Of a stretch of DNA of 64,000 nt, positions 53,163 to 64,000 are shown one piece after another. The stretch's first letter is position 1, and every line of letters starts with the position of its first letter. The DNA comes from Symbiodinium natans (Eukaryota > Sar > Dinophyceae > Suessiales > Symbiodiniaceae). The notes below the pieces were generated by a model. It searched no databases, was not told the origin of the DNA, and saw nothing but the letters and a program-made list of their open reading frames with translations. Location of the stretch: NCBI GenBank assembly GCA_905221605.1, contig CAJNDS010002115.1:375501-439500 (forward strand), in the 5' to 3' direction. The position numbers and the translations under genes were made by a program.

Positions 53163-53280
53163 CTTGGAGGTTCATGGGCAGCTATAGGTAGGGTTATAAT
53201 GAGGGTAGCTATTGTCACAGATCCTTGTAACCTCACTTAGGGCACTTATAACTCGACTTATGACCACCCATGAAGCTTCA
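53163..53280. mobile_element. MITE-A copy
   Basis: CTTGGAGGTTCATGGGCAGC at the left and ACCACCCATGAAGCTTCA at the right. Further fragments of the family are at 17391-17474 and 27100-27186, and a solo end at 6409-6425. Confidence 0.78.
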
Positions 53281-53289
53281 GCCCGAACA

Positions 53290-53409
53290 GCCTTTCATAG
53301 GGATTAGAATAAGGAGTACTAGAATCCCTATTAAGGAGCCTAAACCCTAAACCCTAAACCTTAAACCCTAAACCCTAAACAGAAGTTAGTATTTTGGGGA
53401 ACATCCCAA
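53290..53409. mobile_element. MITE-C copy carrying an internal heptamer array
   Basis: TCATAGGGATTAGAATAAGG and CCCTATTAAGGAGCC are followed by about six CCCTAAA units, then GTTAGTATTTTGGGGAACAT. The array lies in the same element as at 23525-23645 but on the other side of GTTAGTATT. Confidence 0.68.
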
Positions 53410-53431
53410 GCCCAGCCTCGGTTGCTTTCAG

Positions 53432-53483
53432 GAGGAGTTGCGGCTGCTCGGCTTCGGAGCCCGGCAGAAGCGGCATCAGGCGG
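53432..53483 (+). CDS. Short exon candidate with good acceptor
   Basis: After GTTGCTTTCAG, a good 3' splice site, the frame reads EELRLLGFGARQKRHQA and meets GTTTAGGG, a possible donor, at 53484. A MITE-C copy ends 20 bp upstream. Function unknown. Confidence 0.3.
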
Positions 53484-54666
53484 GTTTAGGGTTTAGCGTT
53501 TAGGGTTGGGTGGTCCGCTGGTAGGATGCGGCGGAGTTGTTTTGCTCTTGGTCTGGCTTAAAAGCAGAAGTAAGGTACAACGACCTTTCCCTTCAGAGAG
53601 ACCCCAAAAGGGAACCGTACTTTAGAACATCGCGGTAGTAACATCACAGCGTTGTTTTTTTTTCAGACTTTGCATGTTATACCATTGAAACATAGTTACA
53701 CGGCTATTATCGTAGCGCCTCACCCCACCCCCCCCCCCCCCACTGAGTCCGTTCCACAACAGCCCAGACCCAGGGTTCCGAAAAAAAAATGTAAATTCGA
53801 AGCTCTGGGGGATTTAGGCTGTGCTGACTTTCAAAGTCGGGGGTCAGTAGGGTGATGTCTGGAGTATTCTTGCCAAAGGCCGGGACATGTCCGAAACCCC
53901 TCGGTTGACTTGTCAACCCCCAATCCTCGAACCCCAAAGCACCCCAAAGCTCGAACAAACCACGAGCTCGGGAGCAGGAGCCGCGCGAACCTGCTGTCGA
54001 GAAGGCGCCGCAGCACCATCAGGCGCACGGTTTGTTCGGGCTTGGCCTTCGGACAGACGTTTTGCAATCATAACCCCGGATCCTCACCCTGTAGTCCCGT
54101 CAACCCCAAACTCCGGCAGGCTAACATAGAGAACTGGCAACCGGGAGTCCAGCTGAAGCGGGAGGTTGCGGGTGTCCTTGTGCAGATCAAAGGGTGAACC
54201 CGGCCTTTCCTAGTTGTCTTGACACCTTCCCCCCATGCTCACCCTAAGCTCATGTCCCGACATCAAGCCTACGCAGCGGCGTTGAGCGACGACAAGGGCT
54301 TTAACAGGCACCAAACATGAGAACTGAGCATGGCCGCATGCTAAAACATCACCTTCGACCTACCAACATTGCACCTTGCTACTATTTGCTTAAGAACCCC
54401 AAAAGAACAAAAAAACACCTTGGGGGGGGGGAAAGAACACGTTTCCAAGCTTAGCGGCATAAGCCTGAGTCATCCCATCCTATCCGTTGTTGCCAGTCTG
54501 TTGGTTCACGACCTCCCCAATGTGTTTAGGCGTTTTCTCAGACTCTGGCTACAATTCTTTGCTTGCGGCTTCAACTTCCACCTTGCACTTGAAACTCTGC
54601 GCCTTGCCACCAGGGCCCGCGTGTAGACCGAACAGCCACAGCAGTGTCACGATCTGCTGCTGCCAT

Positions 54667-54776
54667 TTTAGCTTAGTAGCTGAGTGAGTATACTTTACAC
54701 TTTTTGGGATACTATAATCCCCTATAGATCTGAACGCGTACACCTTTTTTGGGCTTATGAACGCAGCAACTAAGCT
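54667..54776. mobile_element. MITE-K copy
   Basis: TTTAGCTTAGTAGCTGAGTG at the left; GCAGCAACTAAGCTAGAGG at the right. Confidence 0.6.
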
Positions 54777-54799
54777 AGAGGCTTCACATCACATCTTCT

Positions 54800-55480
54800 A
54801 CCATCGAAAAGTCTGGTGCGCGGTGAGCAAGGTTACGCCGTCAAGGTTTCGTCCCTGTCTTTGGATAAAATGAGCATCTATTGACCTTCACATGCATATT
54901 CCTTGGGGACGTAAGTGGGTCAGCTTCCCCCCACCCCCCCACCCCCACGCGTGAAACAAAAACTCGAGCAGTTCTTGGCAGCCTTTCAGAAGAGTCTTCA
55001 GTCGTTGAGACTTTGGGCTGAATTTGTGTTTGTTGCATTTTAGATGTCCAGTTCACAGTGTGGTCTTCGGGAGAATGGCCTAAATGTTCAGGCTTCCCTG
55101 TTCTTTCGGTTAGAGGCAAAAGATTATAGACAAAAAACCCGAAGCGAGAGCATGACGCCTCTGGCTGCAGCGCTGTGGCTGGGCCTTAGCGTGCACTCGC
55201 TGGCGCAGACACTTGGCATGGGTTTTGAAGCTAGAGCTGGGGCTTGGGAGGTGTAGTAGGGCTCGGTGCCAAGCCATGTGCAACCACGACACAGCCCTAA
55301 ACCCGAAACCCATGTAGAAGAAGCACTGTCCTTGCTTCACTCTTGTGGCTTTTGACTTCAAAATCCGAAGTGTCGGCACTCGAACCTTTGAAGCCTGAGC
55401 CCTAGCCAGGCGGCCCCCGCAAATGTGAACACCACGCGGAAGTTCTTTCTGAGTTTCTGCTTCGCATCCCTGCTTATAAA
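54800..55480. other. Transition segment before the AT-rich block
   Basis: Mixed-composition DNA without heptamer arrays or MITEs. ORFs at 54841-55119 (-) and 55044-55256 (+) are short and unrecognised. The composition shifts clearly at about 55480. Confidence 0.4.
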
Positions 55481-55546
55481 GAATGCATGAAGTGAACGTA
55501 AGGCCCGTATTATTATATTGGGGCTTATAATGTACGTCCTTTATGC

Positions 55547-55615
55547 CCCTATAATTCTATGTACTAATTCTAAGCGTGCATACTTTACCTTAGAATTAGT
55601 ACTATAATTATAGGG
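55547..55615. repeat. Hairpin, AT-rich stem
   Basis: About 27-bp stem, perfect for the inner 14 bp (GTACTAATTCTAAG and inverse), loop CGTGCATACTTTAC, CCCCT/AGGG caps. Confidence 0.85.
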
Positions 55616-55682
55616 ACCCAAGGGCTGAGACTTCCTAGCTCATAGAAAGGCTTACTGGTTCACTGGGGCTGGAACTTCGGGC

Positions 55683-55776
55683 GGGCTTATAATATTATAA
55701 TTCTATTAAAGGGCCAAAAGGTAAGAAACGCACGCTTTTAGGCCCTTTTAATAGACTTATTATATTATAAGGGCCC
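55683..55776. repeat. Hairpin, AT-rich stem
   Basis: GGGCTTATAATATTATAA and CTATTAAAGGGCC arms with inverse on the right; loop contains AAACGCACGC. Confidence 0.85.
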
Positions 55777-55860
55777 CTTTAAAAGGCCCATACAATTTTA
55801 TAATTAAAAAGCGCGCGTTCCTTGCCTTTTTAATATAAAATAGTATGCCTTTTAAGGGGG
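55774..55860. repeat. Hairpin, AT-rich stem
   Basis: CCCCTTTAAAAGGC...ATTAAAAAG arms; loop CGCGCGTTCCTTGC. It shares its left edge with the preceding hairpin. Confidence 0.85.
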
Positions 55861-55944
55861 TGAGTGAATAAGCGAACTAGAGAGCGCATTCACGGCCCAG
55901 TTCTGGGTGATCTTTTGGCTGGCTTCATGGACGGGCTCTTGGGC

Positions 55945-55978
55945 AGTTAAGGTGTCATGAGATTGATGGTGTACGAAA
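55945..55978 (+). repeat. Block C, one of three copies
   Basis: CAGTTAAGGTGTCATGAGAT and following TGATGGTGTACGAAA. Also at 61073-61107 (+) and 60360-60394 (-). The first and third copies abut hairpins with the AAAAAGCCCC cap; the second instead runs into a different block. Confidence 0.88.
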
Positions 55979-56112
55979 AAGCCCCATTTATATATTTGTA
56001 GGGGCTTTTTCTAGTGCCTTTTCCTACTTCTTTTCTATCACGCATTTCGCTTATTACAAACTGGTGCGTGAATAAGCGAATTAATGCGTGACGAAAAGAA
56101 GAGAGAAAAGGG

Positions 56113-56179
56113 CCCCTCTAAAATACTATTAAAAGTGCGTGCGTGAACTTACCACTTTTAATATTATTTTACGAGGGGG
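56113..56179. repeat. Hairpin, AT-rich stem
   Basis: CCCCTCTAAAATACTATTAA and inverse; loop CGTGCGTGAACTTAC. Confidence 0.85.
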
Positions 56180-58014
56180 AAGTGAATAAGTGCACGAAGT
56201 AAACGCATTCACGGAGCCCCATTCATTTATATCTTCGTTCGTTCACTTCTTAGTTGACTTCATGAGCCAGAATTCTAGCCCGTAGAAACAAATGAATAAG
56301 AGAAAGCGGTCTAGCTCCCTTAAATTTCTATAGGAAACCAGAAGATAAGGACCAAAAAGTCCACCATAAAGTCATTACCTTCACGCCTTTCTTGACAGAC
56401 CAGGAAATCCACTATTAATTGGGCTTTTTACTGACCGAGGAAAGAGCGCGTCTTTTATCTTATTGTTGCCCCGGTTTGCGCTCTTCTCTCTCTATCTTTT
56501 CTATCTTAATGCGCTTCAATTATAATAAAATCGCCCGTGCATTCATTAATTTCATGTTTCGTTCTTACTTTTATTCATACGCGTGAACACGTGAACAATA
56601 TGATAACGATTGAACGGATTATAAGAAGTGTCATTATGTTCTCTTCATAATTTAGTATTATTATCTTCGTACGTTTTACTATTTTACTGGCTTTTTGCAA
56701 TAAACTTCTTTCATGCGGTTTTATTATTAATAATATGACGCAGGAAGCCGCATGAAATGTAGTGAACGATTTAATTTATAATTTAGTGAGTGAATGACAC
56801 ACGCATACAATATTAAGGGAAGAGAAGCGAATATACGAACGAAATTCAATAATTCTTGGTCTTTTCACTCATTTAATATTATTAACTTCACGCATTATTA
56901 ACACTATTATTGTGCTGGAACTAGACCGCTCATTTCATAAGTTAACCCGTGGGCAAAAGACTTAATGGATGGTCTGGGTGAATGACAGTGCGTTCATTGT
57001 GTTCACTTTACGTTAAGAGACGAACAGCGTGAGGAGAATGCACAAGATTCAAGGGCCTTTACTATTATATTCAGTTCGTCCATGAAGAGAGCTCATTTCA
57101 TTCATATTTTCACGCGCTTTTAGTAAATTATAAGGTAGCACGCGTCTGTAAACGACTTTATAATGTATTTCGTGCGTAGACGCGTGAATAAAATGAATAA
57201 AATGCGTGATGAATAGAATTACAAGAAACTAAAAGGGGAAAATAATGCTATTTTAAGGGCTTCTTACTACCTTCGTTCTTATTTCGCTAATTCGCTTAAA
57301 CATTCATTTCATTATAATTTACTAAAAGGGGAAAAAGATAGTAAAAAGACCAAAAATTAGATAAAAAGCATTTAAGGGGGCCATTAATAGAATGATATGA
57401 ACGTAATACACGCTGTGCGCTCTTTTCATTATAATATTTACTAAGAAGAGAAAAGACCATAAATTACATAAAAGCATTCATTCCGGCGTATCCGCGGGCT
57501 ACAACATTATGATATGAACGTAATGCCCCCTTAAAACTTAGTATATTATGATGGGGGCCGTCCGGATAAGCGAATTAATGCACGGTTCTTATCTTGCGTT
57601 CTTATAATATTACCGCAGGACAGGGTGAACGTAACTTCCATCCCAATAATACCCTCTTCATTTAATATTAAATTATAAGGAATTAATATGAAGAGAACAG
57701 AATTACGTTCATTATATTCATTTCTCTCACTTTATTATCTTCATATTTCGTTCGCTTCTTTCTACGCGCGGTTACATTATGAACGTAATGGTCTTTAACT
57801 ACTGACACCCAACCTCTGTTTCCAAGCCATGAATCACCTGTCAGTTACCATCTTGACTTAGAAACCGTACCATCATGAGTCTTTCTACGTGACAGGAACT
57901 CTCTTGACAAGGAACCCACCCTCGGGACCCCAACCGCCTGTCTAACCTTCCGGAATCTCCCTGTCACACCTTGAGACCCTGTTAACCGTTCCCTTAATGA
58001 CAGGCGTGTGAAAG

Positions 58015-58084
58015 GTTAACCGCTCTCTCCCTGTCACCTAACCTCTATCTCTAGCTCTAACCAATCAACCACACCTTGAGACCC
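58015..58084 (+). repeat. Block D, first copy
   Basis: ACCTAACCTCTATCTCTAGC, TCTAACCAATCAACCACACC and TTGAGACCCT. Also at 60905-60956, partly at 60828-60857, and a shorter piece at 63518-63540. Confidence 0.87.
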
Positions 58085-59964
58085 TATTTCTGCCCCAGAG
58101 CCCCTATTATGACAGGATTTCTGGCTCTTGACACTAGGATTTACTACTACAGAAACTCCCTGTCATTCACATCCACAACAACCGTATCATCCTGGAACTT
58201 GGGGCGTTCACTTCGTTCACTTGAAATGCAAATTAACGAAGGAGTGAAGGGAGTGAGTGATCAATTGAACGAAGTAAGAACGAAACCAACCGCCGAACCA
58301 GCCGAAGTACTAACCGGGTGATTACTATGTGGATGTGCGTACGTCCCTGTCATCTGTTGCCCGTGGATGGACCTTTAGGACGCAGTATTAATCGCTTTCT
58401 TCACTTCCTGCGTCTTACCGTACGTCCATCCCAACCTCAGCTCTTAGTACTAATCCTGTAGAATCTCCAAGAACCTTTAGACTTAGTACTAAATCTATGG
58501 TAAATCCTGTAGAATAAGGGTGAAGAGAACACATTATTATTGAATTGTAATGTAATGAACGAAGTGAATGAAAGCACGAATTCAATAATAAGGTGAGAAC
58601 GGAACGAATACAGGATTTAATAGTATTATGGTGTGAACAGAGTGAACACGCGTTCATTCACCTATTCACTTCTTTCCATTGCATTCTTTTCCTTCACTCC
58701 TTTAATACCGTGAAGCGAATGCAATTACAAGTAAACGAAGTGAATAAATGAACGAGTTTGCGCGTGAATTGCATGAACGAAACAAAACCAGCTATTTACT
58801 TTCATAATCTTGTTTGCGCTTGTAATTTAATTGTAAACTTGTGCACGAATTAAATGAGAAAAGCGCACACAATATTATTACACGGGCTAATAATAAAATA
58901 ATACTAATGCCCCGTTAGCGAGCCCCAGCGAAATACAGTAGTTTTAGTGGGTCTTTTGCAGCACATACAATATAATATTATTAACGGGCTAATTTAATAA
59001 ATAAAATGCAAGGCGTGAAAGAACGCGCGATTTTATTATTAAATTTACTAGCCCGTGCAAAACGCCCACATTAAATATACTAAATTCACGCACAAGTTTG
59101 TAATTTAGTATTTTTAAGGGGCTTTTTGCGTACATTATTATATTATAGCGTGCGGTAAGAAGACAAGAACAGAGAGCACGCACTACGTTCTTTGTTCTTT
59201 GTTACGTTCATGCATTCACTGTGTTCATTGCATTCTCTTCACTTATAGCATAATACAAGGGTTTACAGGGGGATTTAATAATAAGTCCTAAAGCCCCGGG
59301 TGAATGGTCAATCTTGGTTTTTACGGGCCAGTTAATAAGTCTTTTATGGGCCCGTTATTAGTTTCATGAGAGATAAAGGGAACAGAGTGAATGAATCCTA
59401 GACTTGGAGATCTCAATGTCATGAAGGGAGCGGAGCGTGTACCACCTTGGCAGTCAAGATTCAAGGGGTGGTTCGTCTGTCCGGTTAATCGCTCCCTTAA
59501 TGACCTGGAAATGAAGGAGAAAGAGGACACCAAGAAAGGGGGATTTGTGGTTCATGTGTCGTTTCGTTCGCCCCTTTAATACATTTCATGCGCTCACTAG
59601 TTCACTTATAAATGCATTAAAGAAGCTCTCTTCACTGTTTCGTTCGTTCGTTCACTAATTTCACGCACTCATTCACTTCATTCATTCGTTTGTAAATTAG
59701 TTCACTACACTCTCTCCACCTTTAATATACTAAGTTATCCCGGGCGTATATAAAGAGAGTAGTTTTCGCCCGGACAATATATTTAATAGGGGTTTTACTG
59801 CGTTCATACTATTCCGCACAGCATTCACGCTTTCATTGTAATGCTTGCGAAATAGTATTCTCTTCGTACTGCGTTCACTCTGTTCACTTCGTTCCTATTA
59901 AATATACGGGGTCATGAGGCAGATTCAGTACTAAGTTAGAGGTTAAGTGCTCCGTGAACTCCTT

Positions 59965-60030
59965 AAAAGCCCACAAACATTATAATTCACGCTTTGTTCA
60001 CACTGCATTGTAATTATAATGTGGGCTTTT
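59965..60030. repeat. Hairpin, AT-rich stem
   Basis: AAAAGCCCACAAACATTATA and inverse around a GC-containing loop with TTCACGC. Confidence 0.85.
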
Positions 60031-60186
60031 AGGAGATTCCGGAAGGTTAGACAGGCGGTTGGGGTCCCGAGGGTGGGTTATTCAGTCTTAAAGGGGCGAA
60101 AGACTCATGATGGTACGGTTTCTAGGGCAGATTCAGAGTCAAGAGAGTTAGGTGACAGGGAGAGAGCGGTTAACCTTTACTTTTCT

Positions 60187-60255
60187 CCCCTATTATTAAT
60201 ACTGCGTTTATTGGTAAGTTCACGCACGCAATAACCGCACGTATTAAAATAGGGG
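60187..60255. repeat. Hairpin, AT-rich stem
   Basis: CCCCTATTATTAATACTGCG and imperfect inverse; loop contains TTCACGCACGC. Confidence 0.8.
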
Positions 60256-60415
60256 CCCTTTTGCGCATTAACGCAGTATATTCATGCGCGAGCTTATAAT
60301 ATATTGCGTGAATGGTCAAAAGGGGTGAAAAAGCCCCATTATTCTTTTCAAGGGGCTTTTTCGTACACCATCAATCTCATGACACCTTAACTCCTTGTCT
60401 GTCACCTCTCTCACC

Positions 60416-60499
60416 CTTATAATATAATTCACGCTTCTAATATTAATCACGCGTGAACTTGTATTAATATTAGAATGTGGGCGTGAATATAATTATAAG
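60416..60499. repeat. Two-tier hairpin
   Basis: Outer arms CTTATAATATAATTCACGC and inverse; inner arms TTCTAATATTAAT and inverse; loop CACGCGTGAACTTG. Confidence 0.85.
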
Positions 60500-60540
60500 G
60501 CGTGAACCACAAGACCGTCCCACCTCGGCTGGTTCACTTC

Positions 60541-60608
60541 CCCCCCTTTTAATATTATTATTGCGTTGTAATGAAAGCACGAACGCAATAATAGTATTAA
60601 AATGGGGG
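60541..60608. repeat. Hairpin, AT-rich stem
   Basis: CCCCCCTTTTAATATTATTA and inverse; loop contains AAAGCACG. Confidence 0.85.
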
Positions 60609-60702
60609 TCTTGTTCACCCGTGTCATCATGAACCTGTTAACCGCACGAATGAGGGAGATGAAAAGGGCCCCTTTAAAGGACTTATTATTTGGCCCTTTT
60701 CA

Positions 60703-60803
60703 CCCTCATTCTCCCGTCCATGTGTCCCGCTAGTAGTAACCGTGTGCTGAGACCCCAATATGACAGGAACTCTCTTGACAAGGAACCCACCCTCGGGACC
60801 CCA
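60703..60803 (+). repeat. Block A, + copy
   Basis: About 100 bp identical, as far as I can read, to the reverse complement of 62799-62898. It begins CCTCATTCTCCCGTCC and ends CCCTCGGGACCCCA. Confidence 0.9.
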
Positions 60804-60948
60804 CACTCACCCTATAGTACGTCCTAACCTCTATCTCTAGCTCTAACCAATCCTCATATCTTGGTCTAACCGTTCACACCCTATGAATCAGCCCTAGAAT
60901 CCCTGTCACCTAACCTCTATCTCTAGCTCTAACCAATCAACCACACCT

Positions 60949-61055
60949 TGAGACCCTAACTCTCATATCTTGGTCTAACCGTTCACACCCTTGGAATCCG
61001 CCCCTCTTTGAGACCGTACCAATCATCAGTCTTCTCCTTGTTGTTACCTTTCTCG
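60949..61055 (+). repeat. Block B, + copy
   Basis: GAGACCCTAACTCTCATATC to GTTGTTACCTTTCTC, matching the reverse complement of about 62902-63012. In the + copy about 145 bp separates it from block A; in the inverted copy the blocks are adjacent and in the other order. Confidence 0.88.
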
Positions 61056-62798
61056 CGACTCTGGAACCGCCGGGCAGTTAAGGTGTCATGAGATTGATGG
61101 TGTACGAAAGGAAAAGTAAAGGTTAACCGCTCTCTCCCTGTCTTACCTCTGTCTTCTAGTACTGTTTCCAAGGGTCCAGTCCAACCGCAGCACCCATCAC
61201 ACCTTGAGACCCGAACTCTCATATCTTGGTCTAACCGTTCACACCCTATGAATCAGCCCTAAGAACCCAACATAGAAACCGTACCATCATGAGTCTTCTG
61301 AATCACCTTTAGGAATTAGTACCTTTTCCACCATCTGTCTCTCTCTGTTAGTACTATGAACCAGCCCGGGATAGTTATAAGTGAAGAGAATACAATTATA
61401 AGTGAACAAGCGAAATATAAGTTAACGCATGATTGAGCGAGAGAACGCAATAATTGTATGAACGAAACAAGAGAACGCAGTGAATTGAAATACAAGAAAA
61501 CGAAGTGACGCGTGATTTCAATGAACAAGAGAACGAAGTACCAAAAGCCCCAACAAATGCACTAATTCATGCGCACAGTACGCTTATAATATAGTACATT
61601 TATTGGGTTTTTGGGGTTCACTTCGTTCACTTATTATTAATACTAACCGGGTGTGGGACGCATGACAAGAGAATTCATGGTTGGTTTTCTGGGTTTTTTG
61701 ACCAATCATCGGTTAACCCTTGATTTGTGGTTCGCCAAGGATAACAGGTTCTTGAATCCCAAGAGCTCCTACAAAAGGATTCTGATGGCACCTCCATGTC
61801 GGCTCACTCACTGCGTTCATAGAATTACTGCGTTCACTGCACGCGTCGTAAACTCCTTGTCAATTCACTTATAATTCTATTCTCTTCGTAATATTACGGG
61901 GGCTATAATATAATAGTAATAAAATGCCCCCGTGTTCACTGCGTTCACGTCTTTAATGGAGTTCATGCGTCATTCACTCCTTTCATTCCTTATAACTCCA
62001 TTAAATACGCTCTCTACGTAGTATTAGTATTAATGCGGCCTAATAATTCTCTACTTCTTGGCCGCTCTATTAATTATCTATTCACGTTTCGTTTATTCGT
62101 TCACGCGTTTATTTAATTCACTTCGTGCGTGAACTTACAAGTGAATATAACACGCGTTCTCTCATAACTTCACTCACTCCCGGGCTATAATATTATTAGT
62201 GAAGCGCCCGGGATATATTAATAAAGGGGTGAATGAACGTGTGGTCAATAACTGTGCGGTCACGAGGTTAATGGTGGTTAAGGTGGAATGAACGTAGTGA
62301 AACAAGACCAAAAGACAGGATTCATCACAGAGTTTCCTATAGAATTAGTGCGTGGGGGCTCATTCTCTTGTCCAGTTGTTTCCACTTCGTTCGTATAATT
62401 CGTGCGGCTTTCACGCGTTCCTTGTAAAGCCTGCGAATTAGTACTCTCTTCGTAATATTAATATCACGCCCGTGTAAATAAAGAAAGGGGCGTGTACTTC
62501 GTTCCTCACATCTTAATTGAAATCACGCACTCGCGAGCTCACTTGTATTTCAATTAAAATGTGCTCTCTTCGTACAAAAGGGACGTATTTTAAAGGCGGG
62601 CGTGAATTACATTCGCTTCACTTCGTTCTCACTTCATTCATTCACTTGTTTCGTTCTCACGCTTATTATAATATTATTCACGCGTCACGCTGCTCCTTGT
62701 AATAATATTATAACCGCGTGTTCACTTACAAGCCCCAAGGAGCGGTTAACACGTGTTCTCTGCGTCTGGGATCCTTGGAAATAGATGGAGAACCTGAT

Positions 62799-62898
62799 GT
62801 TGGGGTCCCGAGGGTGGGTTCCTTGTCAAGAGAGTTCCTGTCATATTGGGGTCTCAGCACACGGTTACTACTAGCGGGACACATGGACGGGAGAATGA
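62799..62898 (-). repeat. Block A, inverted copy
   Basis: Reverse complement of 60703-60803. Its last part (CCCACCCTCGGGACCCCAA) also occurs at 57913-57933 (+) and about 60060-60080 (-). Confidence 0.9.
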
Positions 62899-62901
62899 GG
62901 C

Positions 62902-63012
62902 TGTGAGAAAGGTAACAACAAGGAGAAGACTGATGATTGGTACGGTCTCAAAGAGGGGCGGATTCCAAGGGTGTGAACGGTTAGACCAAGATATGAGAGT
63001 TAGGGTCTCAGA
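62902..63012 (-). repeat. Block B, inverted copy
   Basis: Reverse complement of 60949-61055, directly next to the inverted block A copy. Confidence 0.88.
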
Positions 63013-63094
63013 GAGTGGGGTTCCTGTCACCGGGCGGTCCATGAATTCACTTGTTTCACGCGTTCATTCATTTCTCGCTTACTTCGTGCGCTCT

Positions 63095-63156
63095 CCTATT
63101 AAAATAGTATTAAATTGGTAAGCTTGCCGCACGCAATTTAATATTATTTTAATAGG
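63095..63156. repeat. Hairpin, AT-rich stem
   Basis: CCTATTAAAATAGTATTAAA and inverse with one mismatch; loop GGTAAGCTTGCCGCACGC. Confidence 0.88.
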
Positions 63157-63158
63157 CC

Positions 63159-63252
63159 CTTTTCTCTCTTCTTTCTTTCTTCGCAATATTAATACGAACC
63201 GTGCACAAGTTTACGTTCGTATTTTGCGAAGATAGAAAGAACGAAGAGAAAA
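63159..63252. repeat. Hairpin with pyrimidine/purine arms
   Basis: CTTTTCTCTCTTC and TTCTTCGCAATATTAATACG on the left, inverse with a few mismatches on the right; loop contains CGTGCACAAG. Confidence 0.82.
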
Positions 63253-64000
63253 GCACCCGGTGACAGGAACCAGCTATTATCCAGACCAGGCGTTAACAGG
63301 GTCTCAAGGTGTGACAGGTGAACCACCCATCTCTTGATACTAGATCTAGTTCTAATGTCTAGAGAGGGCCCCTTTGAATCAGCCCTAAGAACCCAACATA
63401 GAAACCGTACCATTCATCTCTCTCACTCTTGTTCCACAGCCTTGTTCACCCATCACACCTTGAGACCCTGACATAATATCCCCTTTAAGACACAGGATAC
63501 CACTCTCTTGACTCTGAAGCTCTATCTCTAGCTCTAACCGTGTGATCCTATAGTAAGAGCGCACCACACCTTGAGACCCTGTTAACGCCTGGTCTGGATA
63601 AGCCACAAGATAACCACTATCTCTGTTAGTACTGTAACCACCAAGAACCACATGTCAACCACACACACCATTAGTAGTATTATGTTAAGAGCCCCGGGCC
63701 TTTAATCGCACGGTAAATTCATGCACGCGTGCGCAATATATGCCCGGGGAATATTATTAAAGTGAAGAGAATATGTGAATACACGGGCGCATGAATAGTA
63801 TTATTATAAGCCCGTGTGTGAACATATGAACGAAACAAATGATGCGTACGAAATGCGCGTGAAAAAACAAAGAATAATAATGCACGCGCGAATGTACGCA
63901 GTGAGCCGCACAAAATAAGTCTTTTTACGTGCGGCATTATGCGGGCGTACTAAGAATTACTATATTCGCCCGCTCACTCATTACATAACAAGAGAACGAA

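Larger units (their letters stand above)
55485..64000. other. AT-rich hairpin- and block-repeat region
   Basis: No heptamer arrays, none of the MITE families, no poly-C tracts. It consists of AT-rich hairpins with GC caps, short GAACGAAGTGAA-type motifs in both orientations, and less AT-rich blocks (57790-58500, 60700-61400, 62760-63060, 63260-63680) that share sequence with one another. No ORF exceeds 91 codons and none is recognised; I saw no organellar gene or rRNA. It resembles organelle non-coding DNA, but origin is unproven. Confidence 0.6.

Noticed and set aside
55485-64000. CRISPR array or organellar genes
   Set aside because: Repeats are hairpins and shuffled blocks without regular spacers; no rRNA, tRNA or respiratory or photosynthetic gene was recognised.

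Overview
The window is eukaryotic, nuclear-type DNA for roughly its first 55.4 kb. There are no long ORFs, and the sequence is saturated with interstitial telomere-type heptamers (TTTAGGG on one strand, CCCTAAA on the other), homopolymer C/G tracts, microsatellites and many short terminal-inverted-repeat (MITE-like) elements. Most of the longer ORFs are translations of simple repeats.

The one gene I recognise is split into tiny exons on the + strand between about 22.9 and 32.1 kb. Nine exon pieces of 28 to 134 bp, read in order, give successive mTERF repeats and end at a stop codon at 32075-32077. Each intermediate intron ends in AG. The donors appear mixed: GT, GC and GA, plus one I could not resolve. 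The TTTAGGG telomere type, GC/GA donors, very small exons in long repeat-filled introns and an mTERF gene together suggest a dinoflagellate. Another TTTAGGG alga, a chromerid or a related protist cannot be excluded from sequence alone. A lone mTERF-like exon at 16567-16609 and a weaker one near 44.25 kb suggest either more 5' exons or further family members.

Layout. 1-13.3 kb: possible + strand exons between heptamer arrays, ending in a possible terminal exon at 13183-13299. 13.4-22.6 kb: more coding-like islands, one with consensus acceptor and donor (14980-15089). 22.9-32.1 kb: the mTERF gene. 32-55.4 kb: heptamer arrays, long poly-C/poly-G tracts, MITEs and unassigned coding-like islands. 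55.5-64 kb: an abrupt change to AT-rich DNA with no heptamers and none of the MITE families. It is built of hairpins with GC-capped AT stems and of sequence blocks repeated in both orientations and in different orders. That resembles organelle non-coding DNA. It may be an insertion of organellar DNA, an unusual nuclear repeat, or an assembly join.

The most interesting theme is the link between heptamer arrays, MITEs and introns. C-strand arrays lie just upstream of several mTERF exon acceptors, and G-strand arrays often begin where a coding-like island stops. One 86-bp mTERF intron seems to consist of a MITE fragment followed by a heptamer array. Two copies of one MITE carry a heptamer array inside them. 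Apart from the mTERF exons, coding-like islands are low confidence: at least one good-looking island lies inside an mTERF intron and is therefore probably not an exon.
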